Below are positions 51,179-62,000 of a stretch of DNA of 64,000 bases, in pieces. The stretch spans positions 20,429-84,428 of the forward strand of contig DIZL01000053.1 of the NCBI GenBank assembly GCA_002429385.1, written 5' to 3'. Both the position numbers and the translations under genes were made by a program. This stretch comes from Prolixibacteraceae bacterium UBA6029. GTDB taxonomy: Bacteria > Bacteroidota > Bacteroidia > Bacteroidales > Prolixibacteraceae. Below the pieces are notes generated by a model. It was not told the origin of the DNA and did not search any database. It was given only the letters and a program-made list of their open reading frames with translations. Each line of letters opens with the position of its first letter. The stretch's first letter is position 1.

Positions 51179-53536
51179 GTGAACGAAGAAAATAACATAC
51201 AGCACACTGTTGATCAAATTATCGCTGATAAAGGAACGGCCACACGAGTAGTAATTCCAATTCTTCAGGCAATACAACATGCGTTTCATTACCTTCCGGA
51301 GGAAGCCCTGAAATACGTCTGTGAAAAAACTGAAATCACACCAGAACAGATTGTCGGCGTGGCTTCCTTTTATTCACAATTCAGGATGCAACCTGTCGGC
51401 GAGCACATCATCAAGGTTTGTGTTGGAACGGCTTGCCACGTAAAAGGCGCAGGACAGGTCTATGACGCTTTCCGGAGACATTTTAATCTGACAGGAAAAG
51501 AAGAAACTGATGCTACACGGAAATATACCATCGAAAAAGTGTCCTGCCTGGGATGCTGTACCTTGGCGCCGGTGGTTCAGATCGATGAAATAACCTATGG
51601 TCATGTGGCTTCAGACAAGGTTGGTAATGTTCTGGCTGATTTTGAGAAACATGCCGGAATCACAGGAACTAAGAAAGTCATATTCAGGAATGTTGATGGA
51701 TCAGAGATTCAGGGAGAAATTCGTCTGGGATTAGGTTCGTGTTGCGTTGCTTCAGGAAGTGAGGACGTGAAGAAGGCTGTGGAAGAAACTCTTGCCAACA
51801 CAGGGATCAAAATTAGCCTAAAAAATGTAGGCTGCGTGGGAATGTGTCATCAGGTTCCGCTTGTCGAAATTATTCCACTCAATGAAAAACCTACCTTGTA
51901 TGCCAAAGTGAAACCTGCGGATATTGAAGGTATCATTGCCAATCATTTTAAACCTCTTGGCACTTTCAGCATGCTTAAAAACAGTGTATACAAGTTTTTT
52001 GAAAGTGTGCAAACCGATACCGTTTGGGATGGAGTCAAGCAGTATTCGATTGATGCACGGGAAAAGCAGGTTTCTGATTTTCTGGATCGTCAGATTCCGA
52101 TTGCCACACAATACCGGGGAATTATCAATCCGCTGGATATTGAAGAATACAAACGCCATGAGGGTTTTGTAGCAATGAAAACGTGTCTGACAGAATTATC
52201 ATCTGAAGCAATCATTCAAACAATAAAGGATAGCGGCTTACGGGGAAGGGGAGGAGCTGGTTTCCCAACCGGATTAAAATGGAGTTTGGTGGCTGAAAAT
52301 AAGTCGGATATCAAATACTTGATTTGTAATGGGGATGAAGGCGATCCTGGTGCTTTTATGGATCGTATGTTACTTGAATCATATCCATTTCGTGTCATCG
52401 AAGGCGCAGTCATTGCGGCAAAAGCAGTAGGCGCCACTCAAGGGTTTTTCTATATCCGGGCCGAATATCCCCTTGCCGTAAAGCGAATCAGGCAGGCATT
52501 GATTTATTGTCGCGAAAATAATTATCTCGGTGAAGATATTCTGGGAAGCGGATTCTCATTCGATATTACTATTTATGAAGGAGCTGGTGCCTTCGTGTGC
52601 GGCGAGGAAACTGCACTAATGGAATCCATTGAAGGACAGCGTGGATTTCCAAAAATACGTCCGCCATTTCCGGCTGTAAGCGGTTTATGGAAGCAACCCA
52701 CATTAATCAACAATACTGAAACATTTGCCCAGGTTTCATACATCATACGTGAAGGTTCTGGTAAATTTTCATCAATCGGGCATGGGAAGAGCAAAGGGAC
52801 GAAAGTCTTTGCTCTTGCTGGAAAAATCAATCGTGGCGGGTTGATTGAAGTGCCAATGGGAATTACCGTTCGCCAGATTGTCGAGGAAATCGGCGGAGGA
52901 ATTCAAAACGGGAAAAAATTCAAGGCGGTTCAGATTGGTGGCCCTTCGGGTGGTTGTGTGCCATATCAGTTATACGATACTCCAATCGACTATGAATCGC
53001 TGCTTGAAGTGGGTGCCATGATGGGTTCCGGGGGACTGGTTGTTCTGGATGAAGACGATTGCATGGTGGATATAGCACGTTTCTTTCTCTCATTTACGCA
53101 GAATGAATCCTGTGGAAAATGTACCTTTTGCCGAATTGGAACCAAACGAATGCTCGATATTTTAACCAAAATTACTACAGGGAAAGGTACTTTAAAGGAT
53201 CTGGATGAATTGGAATACCTTGCTAGCTGGACAAAGAAGGGAAGCTTATGCGGATTGGGAAAATCAGCACCAAATCCTATTCTGTCAACATTGAAATATT
53301 TCAGAGAGGAATATATAGCTCATATCAATGGTAAATGCCCGTCAGGCAAATGCCAGGATCTGATTAAGTATCAGATCAACGATTTGTGCATTGGGTGTAC
53401 AAAATGTGCTCAGAAATGTCCAACTGATGCCATATTGTTCAAACCGCACGAAAAGCATGAAGTCATCACTGATCTTTGCATTAAATGTGATGCCTGCCGT
53501 CAGGTTTGTCCGGTAGATGCGGTTGAGATTGTTTAG
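51179..53536 (+). CDS. NuoE-NuoF fusion: NADH-oxidising flavin/Fe-S subunit
   Basis: The GTG-started 785-residue protein joins several electron-transfer domains. Residues 1-160 are NuoE-like with [2Fe-2S] cysteines 81, 86, 123 and 127; 183-255 is a second thioredoxin-like [2Fe-2S] domain (Cys188/189, 219, 223). The NuoF core follows with the NADH/FMN motif GRGGAGFPTGLKW (356-368), NGDEGDPGAFMDR, and ESCGKCTFCRIGTKR for a [4Fe-4S]. The C-terminus adds two ferredoxin clusters (CIGCTKCAQKCP, CIKCDACRQVCP). This is the layout of NADH-dependent hydrogenase/dehydrogenase subunits (HydB/HndC-like). No hydrogenase or NuoG catalytic subunit is nearby, so it should feed the local partners. Confidence 0.92.
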   Translation: MNEENNIQHTVDQIIADKGTATRVVIPILQAIQHAFHYLPEEALKYVCEKTEITPEQIVGVASFYSQFRMQPVGEHIIKVCVGTACHVKGAGQVYDAFRRHFNLTGKEETDATRKYTIEKVSCLGCCTLAPVVQIDEITYGHVASDKVGNVLADFEKHAGITGTKKVIFRNVDGSEIQGEIRLGLGSCCVASGSEDVKKAVEETLANTGIKISLKNVGCVGMCHQVPLVEIIPLNEKPTLYAKVKPADIEGIIANHFKPLGTFSMLKNSVYKFFESVQTDTVWDGVKQYSIDAREKQVSDFLDRQIPIATQYRGIINPLDIEEYKRHEGFVAMKTCLTELSSEAIIQTIKDSGLRGRGGAGFPTGLKWSLVAENKSDIKYLICNGDEGDPGAFMDRMLLESYPFRVIEGAVIAAKAVGATQGFFYIRAEYPLAVKRIRQALIYCRENNYLGEDILGSGFSFDITIYEGAGAFVCGEETALMESIEGQRGFPKIRPPFPAVSGLWKQPTLINNTETFAQVSYIIREGSGKFSSIGHGKSKGTKVFALAGKINRGGLIEVPMGITVRQIVEEIGGGIQNGKKFKAVQIGGPSGGCVPYQLYDTPIDYESLLEVGAMMGSGGLVVLDEDDCMVDIARFFLSFTQNESCGKCTFCRIGTKRMLDILTKITTGKGTLKDLDELEYLASWTKKGSLCGLGKSAPNPILSTLKYFREEYIAHINGKCPSGKCQDLIKYQINDLCIGCTKCAQKCPTDAILFKPHEKHEVITDLCIKCDACRQVCPVDAVEIV

Positions 53537-53690
53537 TTTAAAGTTTCAGGTTCAAAGTTCTAAGTTTTTGTTGCGGAGGTTTCGGATATTGAATATTGGC
53601 TATTGGACAATGAAATTTATATGATTGGAGTGCTTTGTTTATTTGAAACTGACAGGATTTCAAAACATGTTAGGTCTTGAAAAAGAAAAA
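53537..53690. repeat. Word-like low-complexity intergenic repeat
   Basis: The gap holds near-repeats AAGTTTCAGGTTCAAAGTTC and ATTGAATATTGGCTATTGG. The words are short and degenerate and of the type found between other genes of this window. Confidence 0.5.
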
Positions 53691-53695
53691 AGAAT

Positions 53696-55258
53696 ATGAT
53701 CAAACTCAAAATAGATAATCTGACCGTTGAGGTTCAGCCCGGCACTTCGGTATGGCAGGCAGCACAATCCATTGGGATTGATATCTCGACGATATGTTAC
53801 CTTGAAGGAACTGAACATTTTACGTCCTGTATGATATGTCTTGTCAAAGATGCAAAAAACGGACGCCTGTTTGCTTCCTGTTCGACGCCTGTTTTTGAAG
53901 GTCAGGACATTATTACTAATGATGAGGAAACAACCGAATCGCGGAAAGCGGCACTTGAATTGCTGCTTAGCGAGCATGTTGGAGATTGCGAAGCTCCCTG
54001 CCAATTGGTTTGTCCTGCCCATATGAATATTCCTCTGATGAATCGTTTGATTGCCAAAGGTGATTTTGCCAAAGCGTTGGAAGTGGTAAAACGGGATATT
54101 GCTTTACCTTCCATTCTCGGACATATTTGTCCGGCACCCTGCGAAGCTGGCTGCCGCCGTAAACAAGTGGATGAAGCAGTTTCAATTTGTATGTTGAAAC
54201 GATATGTGGGTGAAGAGGATTTGAAAAGCGGTAACCCCTGGCAACCGCTGTTGGCAGAACCTTCCGGTAAAAAAGTAGCAATCATTGGATCAGGTCCTGC
54301 AGGTCTGGCGGCGGCCTATTACTTACAGCAAAAAGGTCATCAGTCAGTCATTTTTGAAAAAGGCAATCGGGCTGGGGGCGAGCTTCTTCAGATCGATCCC
54401 GAAATTCTACCTGTAGAAGTGGTTAGACAGGAGATAGCAACGATCACCGCCATTGGTATTCAAATCAGGCTGAACGAAACGATTGATAATGTCCGTTTTG
54501 CTTTATTACAGAAAGATTTTGATGCAGTTGTTGTCGCTACAGGTACAATAACTGAAGGAAGTGAAGATTTCGGTCTGAAAACTACAAAGACAGGATTTGT
54601 TGCAGATAAGAATAGCTATTGGACTTCAATACCAAATGTTTTTGCAGTCGGAAACGCTCTCCGAGCATCGAAGCTGACAGTACGATCGGTTGGTCAGGGG
54701 AAAGAGGTGGCAACTGTCATCGATGCCTATTTAAAAAGAGGTGAAGTTTCTGCTTATCCGGAGCGGTTCAACTCCAAATTCGGACGACTGGCAGAAGCTG
54801 AGTTTATCCAATATCAGAAAGATTCTGAGACCACATCCAGGCAAAAGGCCGGTAAAGAGGGTTTCACCCGCGAAGCAGCTATAATTGAAGCCAAATGCTG
54901 TATGCATTGTGACTGCCGTAACCCGGAATCGTGTGTTCTACGCGAATTATCCGACCGCTATCATGCCATTCAGAAGCGTTTTCAGAGTGATGAGCGCCTC
55001 AATGTAGAGAAGTTTATTTATCGTGAAGGAATTGTTTACGAACCAACCAAATGTATTAAATGTGGCATTTGCGTTCGTTTAACACGGCAACTTCAGGAAG
55101 AATTCGGTTTTACCTTTATTGGACGTGGCTTTGACGTTAAGGTGGGTGTTCCATTTAATGAAAGTGTTCAGAAAGGTCTGGAAAAGACGGCTGTAATTGT
55201 TGCCAGGGAATGCCCAACAGGAGCTTTGGCTATGTTTAGTCAGGAGGAACAGTTATGA
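53696..55258 (+). CDS. 2Fe-2S ferredoxin/GltD-like FAD oxidoreductase fusion lacking the NAD(P)H domain
   Basis: The 520-residue protein begins with a NuoG/plant-type [2Fe-2S] domain (Cys34, 45, 48, 62). It continues with the GltD N-terminal [4Fe-4S] region (CEAPCQLVCP at 98-107, CPAPCEAGC at 145-153) and the FAD motif IIGSGPAGLAAAYYL (196-210). It then runs straight from VVVATGTITEGSEDFG to PNVFAVGNAL without the GGGNTAMD-type NAD(P)H domain of GltD. The C-terminus is Cys-rich (CCMHCDC, CIKCGIC, ECPTGAL). It probably passes electrons between the NuoE-NuoF fusion and other Fe-S carriers. The next gene overlaps it as ATGA. Confidence 0.87.
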   Translation: MIKLKIDNLTVEVQPGTSVWQAAQSIGIDISTICYLEGTEHFTSCMICLVKDAKNGRLFASCSTPVFEGQDIITNDEETTESRKAALELLLSEHVGDCEAPCQLVCPAHMNIPLMNRLIAKGDFAKALEVVKRDIALPSILGHICPAPCEAGCRRKQVDEAVSICMLKRYVGEEDLKSGNPWQPLLAEPSGKKVAIIGSGPAGLAAAYYLQQKGHQSVIFEKGNRAGGELLQIDPEILPVEVVRQEIATITAIGIQIRLNETIDNVRFALLQKDFDAVVVATGTITEGSEDFGLKTTKTGFVADKNSYWTSIPNVFAVGNALRASKLTVRSVGQGKEVATVIDAYLKRGEVSAYPERFNSKFGRLAEAEFIQYQKDSETTSRQKAGKEGFTREAAIIEAKCCMHCDCRNPESCVLRELSDRYHAIQKRFQSDERLNVEKFIYREGIVYEPTKCIKCGICVRLTRQLQEEFGFTFIGRGFDVKVGVPFNESVQKGLEKTAVIVARECPTGALAMFSQEEQL

Positions 55259-56361
55259 AGTCTAATCTGATGCTGGTTGTTTTATTTTTCATTACTATAT
55301 GGACATCAGCTGCCCAATCATCATGGACCATCTTCCGAGGTAATCAGCAGCTTTCAGGTACCACTTCTGCAAATCTTCCGGAGAAACCCAAATTGCTTTG
55401 TTCTTTTCAGACGGGTGACGACATCAAAGCTTCACCGGTAGTTGAAGGTCAAACCATATACTGCGGATCGACCGATGGGAGTATGTATGCCATTGGATTC
55501 GACGGCAAACAAAAATGGAAATTCGTCTCGGGAAATGCCATTGAAGCTCCGGCCTTATTATTGGACGGTTCGGTTGTTTTTGGTTCACTCGATGGGATGT
55601 TCTTCAAACTGAATGCAAAAACAGGAAAACAAATCTGGAAATACAAAACCGACAATCAGATCGAAGGTTCGGCAAACTGGCTGAAAGTCGGTAAGCAAAT
55701 AAGACTTGTGGTCGGCAGTTACGACTATAACCTGCATTGTGTCGGTTTTATCAAAGGCGACAGCATCTGGCGATACGAATCGGATAATTACATCAACGGA
55801 GCCCCGGCGATATATGGTAAATATGCTGTCTTTGGCGGTTGCGACGGTTTTGTACATCTGGTGAACATCGACACCGGTAAAGTGTTTAAAAAGATCAAAC
55901 TGGATACCTATGTTGCCTCATCACCTGTGATTGATGGCAAACATGCTTATGTGGGTGATTACGAAGGACGATTTTTTTGTATTGACCTGGGGGCCGGAAA
56001 AGTAGTTTGGAGTTATCACGAACCAGATAAAAATCTTCCGTTCATTGCTTCGCCGGCTCTAAGCGGTGATTTCATTGTCATTGGCAATCAGGACAGGTTT
56101 ATATACTGTTTCGATAAAAATACAGGAAAGGTGGTTTGGAAAGTCAAAGCAGCCAACCGTGTTGAATCGTCTTCAGTAATTGCCTCTGGAAAAGTAATTA
56201 CGGGAACTATGGACGGAATGTTGTATATTCATGATCTGAAAACCGGGAAAGAACTCTGGAAATATGAGCTGGGCAGTCCGATCATAGGTAGTCCTGCTGT
56301 CGTTTCAGGAAAGATGGTGGTGGGTGCAGGTGATGGACGGATTTATGTTTTTGGCAACTAG
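55255..56361 (+). CDS. Exported PQQ-like beta-propeller protein (6 of 6)
   Basis: The 368-residue protein has a signal peptide (about 1-21, ITIWTSAAQS), then WTIFRGNQQLSG and a regular propeller: LNAKTGKQIWKYK, VNIDTGKVFKKIK, IDLGAGKVVWSYH, FDKNTGKVVWKVK, HDLKTGKELWKYE. Most blades keep the T-G-K-x-x-W signature, the cleanest of the six. Its ATG overlaps the stop of the cytoplasmic FAD/Fe-S gene, so an exported propeller and a cytoplasmic redox enzyme are translated together. Confidence 0.87.
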   Translation: MKSNLMLVVLFFITIWTSAAQSSWTIFRGNQQLSGTTSANLPEKPKLLCSFQTGDDIKASPVVEGQTIYCGSTDGSMYAIGFDGKQKWKFVSGNAIEAPALLLDGSVVFGSLDGMFFKLNAKTGKQIWKYKTDNQIEGSANWLKVGKQIRLVVGSYDYNLHCVGFIKGDSIWRYESDNYINGAPAIYGKYAVFGGCDGFVHLVNIDTGKVFKKIKLDTYVASSPVIDGKHAYVGDYEGRFFCIDLGAGKVVWSYHEPDKNLPFIASPALSGDFIVIGNQDRFIYCFDKNTGKVVWKVKAANRVESSSVIASGKVITGTMDGMLYIHDLKTGKELWKYELGSPIIGSPAVVSGKMVVGAGDGRIYVFGN

Positions 56362-56444
56362 CAGACAGGTTATGACTTATGGCACGACGCCTGATGCCAA
56401 TTGACAGCAGATTTTATCAGAGGTAATTCAATCATTCTTAGCAT

Positions 56445-57734
56445 ATGAAAATCGCACACATTATTCCGGGATCAGGAGGTAGTTTTTATTGCGGAAACTG
56501 CCTGCGCGACAGTAAATATGTCAGAGCTCTGAAAGACTTAGGCCATCAGGTGATTAAAGTACCACTATATCTTCCCATTTTTGATGATGCCCACGATCTG
56601 GACGAGGTTCCTGTTTTTTATGGGGCGGTGAACCTTTATCTCAAACAGCAATTTCCGATTTTCAGACATATGCCTGCATTTGTTGAACATGCGCTCGACT
56701 CAAAGAGTGTACTTGAAATGGCAGCTCGCAAAGCTGGTTCAACCCGAGCGAAAGGATTGGAGGAAATGACTATTTCTATGTTATTGGGTGAAGTCGGAGG
56801 CCAAAAAGAAGAACTGGAACGACTGGTCGATTGGCTGGCCGATGAGGCCAAACCTGACGTGGTTCACTTGTCGAATGCCTTATTGCTGGGTTTAGCGCAC
56901 CGGATTAAGCAGCGAATGAACGTTGCGGTGGTTTGTTCGCTTCAGGACGAAGATGTGTGGATAGATGCTATGGATGATCATTTCCGCAAAGAGGTATGGG
57001 ACTTGATGAGTGAACGTGGCAAAGATGTAGATGTGTTTATTCCTGTCAGCGATTTCTATTCGTCCGAAATCCATAAACGGATGGTAATTCCAGAAAATAA
57101 AATGCAGACAGTCCATTTGGGTGTCGATACATTTGATTATTTCCCGACACTCATTACCAAAAAGGAACCCATAATTGGCTACCTCTCCAGGATGTGTGAA
57201 GAAAATGGTTTGGCTGTTCTGGTTGATGCCTTTATTATTCTTCGAAGAAATCCATTCTATTCAAATGTGAAACTAAAGATTACAGGGGGAAAGACGGGTG
57301 ATGATTTACATTTCATCAAAGAACAAAAGAAAAAGATATCAAATGCTGGCCTGGAGAACGATGTTTTTTGGGCTGAAGAATTTGAAGGTGTGGAAAGACA
57401 GAAATTCCTTGATTCAGTTCGGCTGATTTCAGTTCCGGTATTGATTGGCGAGGCTTTTGGCCTTTACCAACTGGAAGCTATGGCCTCCGGAATTCCGATG
57501 GTTCAACCTGCCCTGGGTGCATTCCCCGAGGTTATTGAAATCAGTGGTGGTGGTGCCGTTTATTCTCCCAATGAACCAAAAACATTGGCTGACACACTTG
57601 CATCGCTCATCTTAGATACTAAAAAGCTTCAGGAATTAAGTACTGCCGGACTATTAGGTGTGAAACAGTATTTTGATATACATGCACAAGCCAAAAAGAT
57701 GGTTGAGGTATATGAGAGTGTTTTAACGAAATAG
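56445..57734 (+). CDS. Glycosyltransferase family 4 protein
   Basis: The 429-residue protein has the GT-B fold of GT4: an N-terminal domain starting KIAHIIPGSGGSFYCGNCLRDSKYVRALKDLGHQV and a C-terminal domain with IGYLSRMCEENGLAVLVDAF and the nucleotide-sugar site IGEAFGLYQLEAMASGIPMVQPALGAFPEV (E-x7-E type). It is cytoplasmic. The unusual CGNCLRD N-terminal segment marks a specific subgroup. It follows the last propeller gene by 83 bp and precedes an ABC exporter. Acceptor unknown. Confidence 0.87.
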   Translation: MKIAHIIPGSGGSFYCGNCLRDSKYVRALKDLGHQVIKVPLYLPIFDDAHDLDEVPVFYGAVNLYLKQQFPIFRHMPAFVEHALDSKSVLEMAARKAGSTRAKGLEEMTISMLLGEVGGQKEELERLVDWLADEAKPDVVHLSNALLLGLAHRIKQRMNVAVVCSLQDEDVWIDAMDDHFRKEVWDLMSERGKDVDVFIPVSDFYSSEIHKRMVIPENKMQTVHLGVDTFDYFPTLITKKEPIIGYLSRMCEENGLAVLVDAFIILRRNPFYSNVKLKITGGKTGDDLHFIKEQKKKISNAGLENDVFWAEEFEGVERQKFLDSVRLISVPVLIGEAFGLYQLEAMASGIPMVQPALGAFPEVIEISGGGAVYSPNEPKTLADTLASLILDTKKLQELSTAGLLGVKQYFDIHAQAKKMVEVYESVLTK

Positions 57735-57815
57735 ATTAGACAACATTTGGACCTTAATTCACGAAGATAATATTATACTTGGTGATGTCCTGTCCATGTG
57801 ATAAAAAGATATATT

Positions 57816-58487
57816 ATGCTACTTAAACTCGAAAAGATAAACAAATCCTATTCAAATGATCGCACAATTCTCGATCAGCTCGATCTGGAAGTAAAACAAG
57901 GTGAACGGATTGCCATTATTGGTCCATCAGGCTCGGGCAAAACTACTTTGCTAAATTTGATAGGCACACTAGATCGACCCGACTCAGGCAAAATGTACTT
58001 TGAGAACCAGGATTTGTCTGTATTTTCTGATCAGCAACTTGCCTCATTCAGGAATGAAAGAATCGGATTTGTTTTCCAGATGCATCATTTATTACCTCAA
58101 TTGACTTTGCTTGAAAATATACTTTTACCTACGCTGACAGATAAAAAACTTCAGGGGAAAGAAACATTGGAACGTGTCAGGGTATTGATTTCCAGAATGG
58201 GACTAGTAGAAGTAGCACACCAAAAACCATCAGAATTGTCGGGTGGCGAATGCCAGCGAACTGCTGTTGCCCGTGCACTGATAAACCGTCCCGGTTTGAT
58301 TTTGGCTGATGAACCAACAGGTGCACTCGATCAGCAATCTGCCTTCAATCTGACCGATTTGCTGGTAGAACTGAATGAGGAAGATGGAGTTACCCTGATT
58401 GTAGTTACCCACTCTATGGATGTAGCGAAAAAGATGGACAGGATGTATAAAATAGAAAACGGCAAATTACACTTATTAGGAGAATGA
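57816..58487 (+). CDS. ABC transporter ATP-binding protein (LolD/MacB type)
   Basis: From ATG 57816 the 223-residue ATPase has Walker A GPSGSGKTT, Q-loop FVFQMHHLLPQLTLLEN, signature LSGGECQRTAVARAL, Walker B LILADEPTGALD and H-loop VVTHS. Sequence and size match the LolD/MacB group that powers FtsX-like permeases. A GTG at 57798 is a weaker start. Its stop overlaps the DUF1697 start (ATGA), and its permease is the large protein encoded at 59087. Confidence 0.93.
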   Translation: MLLKLEKINKSYSNDRTILDQLDLEVKQGERIAIIGPSGSGKTTLLNLIGTLDRPDSGKMYFENQDLSVFSDQQLASFRNERIGFVFQMHHLLPQLTLLENILLPTLTDKKLQGKETLERVRVLISRMGLVEVAHQKPSELSGGECQRTAVARALINRPGLILADEPTGALDQQSAFNLTDLLVELNEEDGVTLIVVTHSMDVAKKMDRMYKIENGKLHLLGE

Positions 58488-59035
58488 CTAAATACGTCTC
58501 AATATTAAGAGGTATCAATGTTGGCGGAAACCGGAAAATTCTAATGGCCGACTTAAAGAGTCTTTTTAATAAGCTGGGATTTTCGAATGTCCAAACCTAT
58601 ATTCAAAGCGGAAATGTCATCTTTGATTTTGCTCAAAAGAGTTCAAATGCTGATATGGAGCAGAAAATACAACGGGCAATTGCTGAAACCTTTTGTTTTG
58701 ATGTTCCTGTGATTGTACGTACTGCCGAAGAAATGTCCGAATCTATTGCAAATAATCCATTTTGGAAAGAAAAGAACATAGATATTGATCGGCTTCATCT
58801 GACTTTTCTAAAAGAACTGCCTTCGAAGGAGAAACTTGATAAACTAAAGACATTGACTTTTAATCCTGATAGATTTGAAATCATTGGGAAAGATGCTTTT
58901 ATCTTTTGTTCCGCCGGATATAGTGATTCTAAATTAACTAATCAGTTTTTGGAAAATAAGCTCGATACAATAGCAACTACCCGAAACTGGAAAACTGTGA
59001 TGAAATTGCACGAATTGACTTTGTCTAATGTCTAA
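58484..59035 (+). CDS. DUF1697 domain protein
   Basis: The 183-residue protein matches DUF1697: YVSILRGINVGGNRKILMADLKSLFNKLGFSNVQTYIQSGNVIFDF at the N-terminus and KDAFIFCSAGYSDSKLTNQFLENKL...TTRNWKTVMKLHEL at the end. The fold and function of this family are not experimentally settled. It is cytoplasmic and lies between the ABC ATPase (overlapping by 4 bp) and the permease, perhaps as an inserted passenger. Confidence 0.9.
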   Translation: MTKYVSILRGINVGGNRKILMADLKSLFNKLGFSNVQTYIQSGNVIFDFAQKSSNADMEQKIQRAIAETFCFDVPVIVRTAEEMSESIANNPFWKEKNIDIDRLHLTFLKELPSKEKLDKLKTLTFNPDRFEIIGKDAFIFCSAGYSDSKLTNQFLENKLDTIATTRNWKTVMKLHELTLSNV

Positions 59036-59086
59036 AATCTCTTATCTAACATCTAGTATATAATATCTAATATCTCTTCCAACTGC

Positions 59087-62000
59087 ATGTCCATCTACAA
59101 ACTCATACTGAAATCTGCCTGGTTTTACAGGAAATTAAATCTGACAATTATCCTGGGAATTGCTTTAAGCACAGCTATTTTAGTTGGGGCGCTTATTATT
59201 GGCGATTCGGTGAAATACAGTTTACAGCAGATTACGGTTCAGCGGCTTGGACAAACTTCGCAGGTGATAACAGCTGGCGAAAGACTGTTTGGTCAACATT
59301 TGGAGACAGAATTAACCATAAAAACTGGTGTTGAAACGACAGCATTGCTGCGCTCCAATGGTTTTGGGGTAATCGAAGGTGGAGAACTTCGGATCAATCA
59401 ACTGGCCGTTTGGGGAGTCGATTCATTATTGGGACATTTTGCCAATGTTCCCAAATCTTTTATTTTGAAAGGAAATGAGGTAGCGATCAACGAAAATCTA
59501 GCGTCACTGGCAAAACTAAAGGTGGGCGACGAATTTCTTCTGCGGGTGAATAAACTGAATACTTTCCCAGCCAATACACCTTTTGTCTCCGACAAGGAAT
59601 CGACTGTTTCGTTTAGAGTTTCAGTAGTCCGAATTCTGAAATATAATGAATTGGGTAATTTCAATCTGAGAAATATACAATCTGCACCGCGTAACGTTTT
59701 TCTTAATTTACACTGGCTGAACCAGCAAATGGGTCTTCGACAAAAAGCAAATGTATTGTTGGTGGCTAATGGTGTTTCAACTACAGAATTAGTTAAAAAC
59801 CTTCAACAGTGCTGGAAGCTGGAAGACGTAAATCTGAAGATCAGGGAAAATACTGCATTGAATTATACAGAACTGATTTCGGATCGTGTTTTTGTTGAAC
59901 CCACAGTTCAGCAATATTGCCTGAATCAGATGTCCGGTTCACAGGCTGTTTTTAGCTATTTTATCAATCAGTTTACCCTGAATGGACGGCAAACGCCTTA
60001 TTCGTTTGTTTCATCTGATCCTAAGCTTAAGGGAAATCAAATTACGTTGAGCAGATGGCTGGCAGACGATCTGAAGGCGAAGATGTACGATACCATCCGA
60101 CTTTCCTATTTTGAAGTTGGTCCGCTTCGTCGGTTGGTTCTGAAGGAGACCACCTTCGTGGTTAGTCAGATTTATGAATTGGCAGGTGAAAAGGCCGATG
60201 AAAACCTGATGCCTGTCATTCCGGGGCTTTCGGATGCCAGCAATTGCCGCGACTGGAAGACCGGAGTACCAGTCGATTTGAAGAAAATAAGGCCACAGGA
60301 CGAAGCTTTCTGGAAAGCGCATAAAGGTACCCCGAAAGCATTTGTTTCGCTCGAAACGGCTCAAAAACTATGGGGAAACCGCTTCGGACAATCCACTTCC
60401 ATCCATGTGCCGGGATTGAAAAAAGCTGAAATTGAAATGCAGTTGTTGGCAGGACTTAACCCTTCGCAATTGGGTTTCGAAGTAAAAGATGTAAAAAATG
60501 AAGGTCTTGCCGCAGCCAGTGGTGGCACAGACTTTGGTGGTTTGTTTATAGGACTGAGCTTTTTTGTGCTGTTTGCCGCGGTATTGCTGGCATTCTTGTT
60601 GTTTAAATTATATCTTGGATTCCGCAAAACTGAAATTGGAACCTTGACTGCATTGGGTTTTTCGTTTTCAGCCATCCGTAAACTGTTTATGGCCGAAGCA
60701 TCAGTATTTGTTCTTGTTGGTATAGTACTCGGGATTCCGTTCGGTATCTTTTACAATCAGCTGATATTGAAAGCAATTAATACGATATGGGTCGATATTG
60801 TACGTACATCTATTGTCAACATTCACATTCGTCCAATTTCGTTGATTATAGGAAGCCTGATTATTGCCGCAATGTCTTTCACTGCAATCTGGTTTATCCT
60901 GAATCGCTTTTTGAAGAATGAAGCCATTGCCTTACAGCGAAAATCGGTTTCAGGAAAAGTAAAAAGTGGGCGATGGTCGCTTAGTTTAGGCCTTTCCCTT
61001 ATTACTCTTTCCTTTTTCCTTCTTTTTGTAATGGGTTTCAGGAGTGGTCAGATTAATCCTGAAATGTTCTTTATCAGTGGTTTTGGTTTGTTGCCTGGGC
61101 TGATCCTTATTTTCGATTTTTGGATGCACCGCTTGACTGTTAAGGAAAAAGCCATACATTTTTCGTTGCGGTCCATGATGCTAAAACGAATTGCCGGAGA
61201 GCGCCGACGCAATGTGATGATTGTGAGTTTTCTGTCGGTGGGCGTATTTATGGTCATATCCACCGGATTGAACCGCAAAGACCTGACTACTCATGCTGAA
61301 ATGCCTTCATCGGGAACGGGAGGGTATAATTATTTCGTTGAAACATCCATGCCGGTGCTTTTTGACGCAAACAGCAAGCAGGGTAGGGAAGACCTGAATA
61401 TCCCGACAAATGGGGAGGTAGTGCAGTTTCAATCGCAGCCCGGCGACGATGCCAGTTGCCTGAACCTGAACAAGATTTCGCGTCCACGGATTATTGCATG
61501 CAATCCTGCAGCTTTCGATCAGCGTTCGGCATTTACTTTTGCAACGCGGACGGACGATCTGGATGCTCAACATCCGTGGCTGACACTCAATAAAACTTTG
61601 CCTGATGGTGTAATTCCTGCTATTGCTGACCAAACGGTGATTCAATGGGGACTAATGAAACAGGTAGGCGATACCCTCGTATACAAAACGGAAGAAGGGA
61701 AGGATCTAAAGTTGAAGCTCATTGGCGGACTGGCCAATTCGGTGTTTCAGGGCAATGTGATCATTGCCGAAGATCATTTCAACCTTGCATTTCCTTCGGT
61801 AAGCGGCTCAAATGTATTCCTGATTGATGTTATGGATAGCACTTCAGTTGCTGAAGATTTGAAGACCGGAATGCGCAATTACGGTCCTGAAATCAGCCGG
61901 ACAACCGATCGTTTGCTATCGTTTTACACCATTGAAAATACATACCTGAATATCTTCCTGATGTTAGGCGCGCTTGGTCTGTTGATCGGTACATTAGGAT

